Assembly (NCBI RefSeq): GCF_900114485.1
Contig: NZ_FOTF01000014.1
Coordinates: 38,246 to 102,245 of the forward strand
Direction of reading: 5' to 3'
DNA: 64,000 bases
Origin: Loktanella salsilacus
GTDB taxonomy: Bacteria; Pseudomonadota; Alphaproteobacteria; Rhodobacterales; Rhodobacteraceae
Part shown: positions 63,659-64,000 of the stretch, piece after piece
Layout: each line of letters starts with the position of its first letter
Position numbering within the stretch: the first letter of the stretch is position 1
The notes under the pieces: model-generated
Database searches by the model: none
The model's input: only the letters and a program-made list of their open reading frames with translations
Told to the model about the DNA's origin: nothing
Made by a program: the position numbers and the translations under genes

Positions 63659-64000
63659 GAGTCTGATTCAAAACTAACTGCACCTTCTCAATCCCTTGCG
63701 AGATGCCGTGTGACGCGTCTGATGTGTGCGATGAGGATCCAAGCCTCTGCGCTTGCGATGGATTTTTCCCAATCTTTCGATAGGCGGCGACATCGGTTCA
63801 GCCAGGCGAAGGTGCGCTCGACGACCCACCGTCGCGGCAGCACTTCAAAGCCCTCCGCGGTGTCAGAGCGTTTGACGATCTGGACGGTCCATCGGCCGAG
63901 GGCCTTTAGCGCGTCCCGCAGTTTGGGCCCTGCATACCCGCCATCCGCAAATACATGTCGCAATGATGGATAGCGCGAGGCGATCGCTTTCAGCACATCG
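63659..64000. mobile_element. IS5-family insertion sequence (one end, runs off the window)
   Basis: The left end starts near GAGTCTGATTCAAAACTAAC, a typical terminal-repeat beginning for the IS427 group of IS5, placed after TTA in the target. It contains the 3' part of a transposase gene on the minus strand. The other terminal repeat and the full length are not in view. Its insertion disrupts the reductase gene at 63539. Confidence 0.85.
63688..64000 (-). CDS. IS5-family transposase, C-terminal part (partial)
   Basis: At least 104 residues of a DDE transposase, open at the window end. It shows the second catalytic Asp in HVFADGGYAGPKLRDAL and the Glu in RRWVVERTFAWLNRCRRL, the latter being the Y/R-E-K region of IS5/IS427 enzymes. 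The ending HIRRVTRHLARD lies 29 bases from the element's terminus. Catalytic residues visible are intact, so the copy could be active. Confidence 0.9.
   Translation of the reverse strand, partial: DVLKAIASRYPSLRHVFADGGYAGPKLRDALKALGRWTVQIVKRSDTAEGFEVLPRRWVVERTFAWLNRCRRLSKDWEKSIASAEAWILIAHIRRVTRHLARD

Overview
The window is a dense, mostly co-directional stretch of chromosome from an alphaproteobacterium, almost certainly Rhodobacterales (a roseobacter of the Loktanella/Yoonia/Octadecabacter type is my guess, not a demonstrated placement). Grounds: the gene order rsmB - heparinase II/III - purH - lspA - small lipoprotein - two M16 proteases - mutL - rmuC; the dnaA - dnaN - recF - gyrB block with rpsT, enoyl-CoA hydratase, mutM and ubiE-ubiB beside it; FkbM/TPR glycan genes; and HWE-kinase and RutR-type regulators.

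Layout. 1-198 is the end of a saccharopine-dehydrogenase-like gene. 195-4231 (minus) is a four-gene membrane/fatty-acid-related operon (FAD oxidoreductase, DUF1365, MFS, SDR) preceded by a perfect 16-bp palindrome. 4331-16268 (minus) is housekeeping: lipoprotein, rmuC, mutL, two M16 proteases, DUF3035-like lipoprotein, lspA, purH, heparinase-like, rsmB. 16335-28205 is built on the translation/RNA series dapB, rbfA, truB, rpsO, pnp, into which accessory genes are interleaved: a phosphodiester glycosidase, DUF1643, a haloacetate-dehalogenase-like hydrolase, an acidic RTX-repeat protein, a NemR-like regulator with its oxidoreductase, and a short-coil GreA/GreB protein.

28264-37007 (minus) is the replication block dnaA, dnaN, recF, lysE-type exporter, gyrB, followed by two surface-glycan-type genes. 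The 588-bp dnaA-rpsT gap carries a long hairpin, a near-consensus DnaA box and four clustered GANTC sites. 37596-42056 holds rpsT, enoyl-CoA hydratase, mutM, ubiE and ubiB.

42053-45356 is part of a flagellar cluster (flgD, fliK, a FlgJ-type rod-binding protein, a FlgN-like protein) that ends in a broken motB: only its ribosome-binding site and first 30 codons remain. 45444-52346 is a glycan/surface cluster (FkbM methyltransferase, DUF6165, TPR glycosyltransferase, unknown, GT4, Gfo/Idh/MocA, ThuA). idi and an orphan HWE histidine kinase follow.

54258-61538 is a reductive pyrimidine-catabolism locus: an N-carbamoyl-beta-alanine-type amidase, dihydropyrimidinase and a complete NMT1-type ABC importer, divergent from a RutR-family regulator, with a perfect RutR-type box between them. 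Three gene junctions in this operon carry related GC-rich terminator-like repeats; a fourth copy lies between dnaN and recF. The window ends with kup and a flavin reductase gene interrupted after about 40 codons by an IS5-family element that runs off the edge.

No tRNA, rRNA or CRISPR array was seen. I did not find a clearly unprecedented system; the most distinctive items are the motB relic, the dnaA upstream architecture, the repeat family inside the pyrimidine operon, and the palindrome-controlled FAD oxidoreductase operon.
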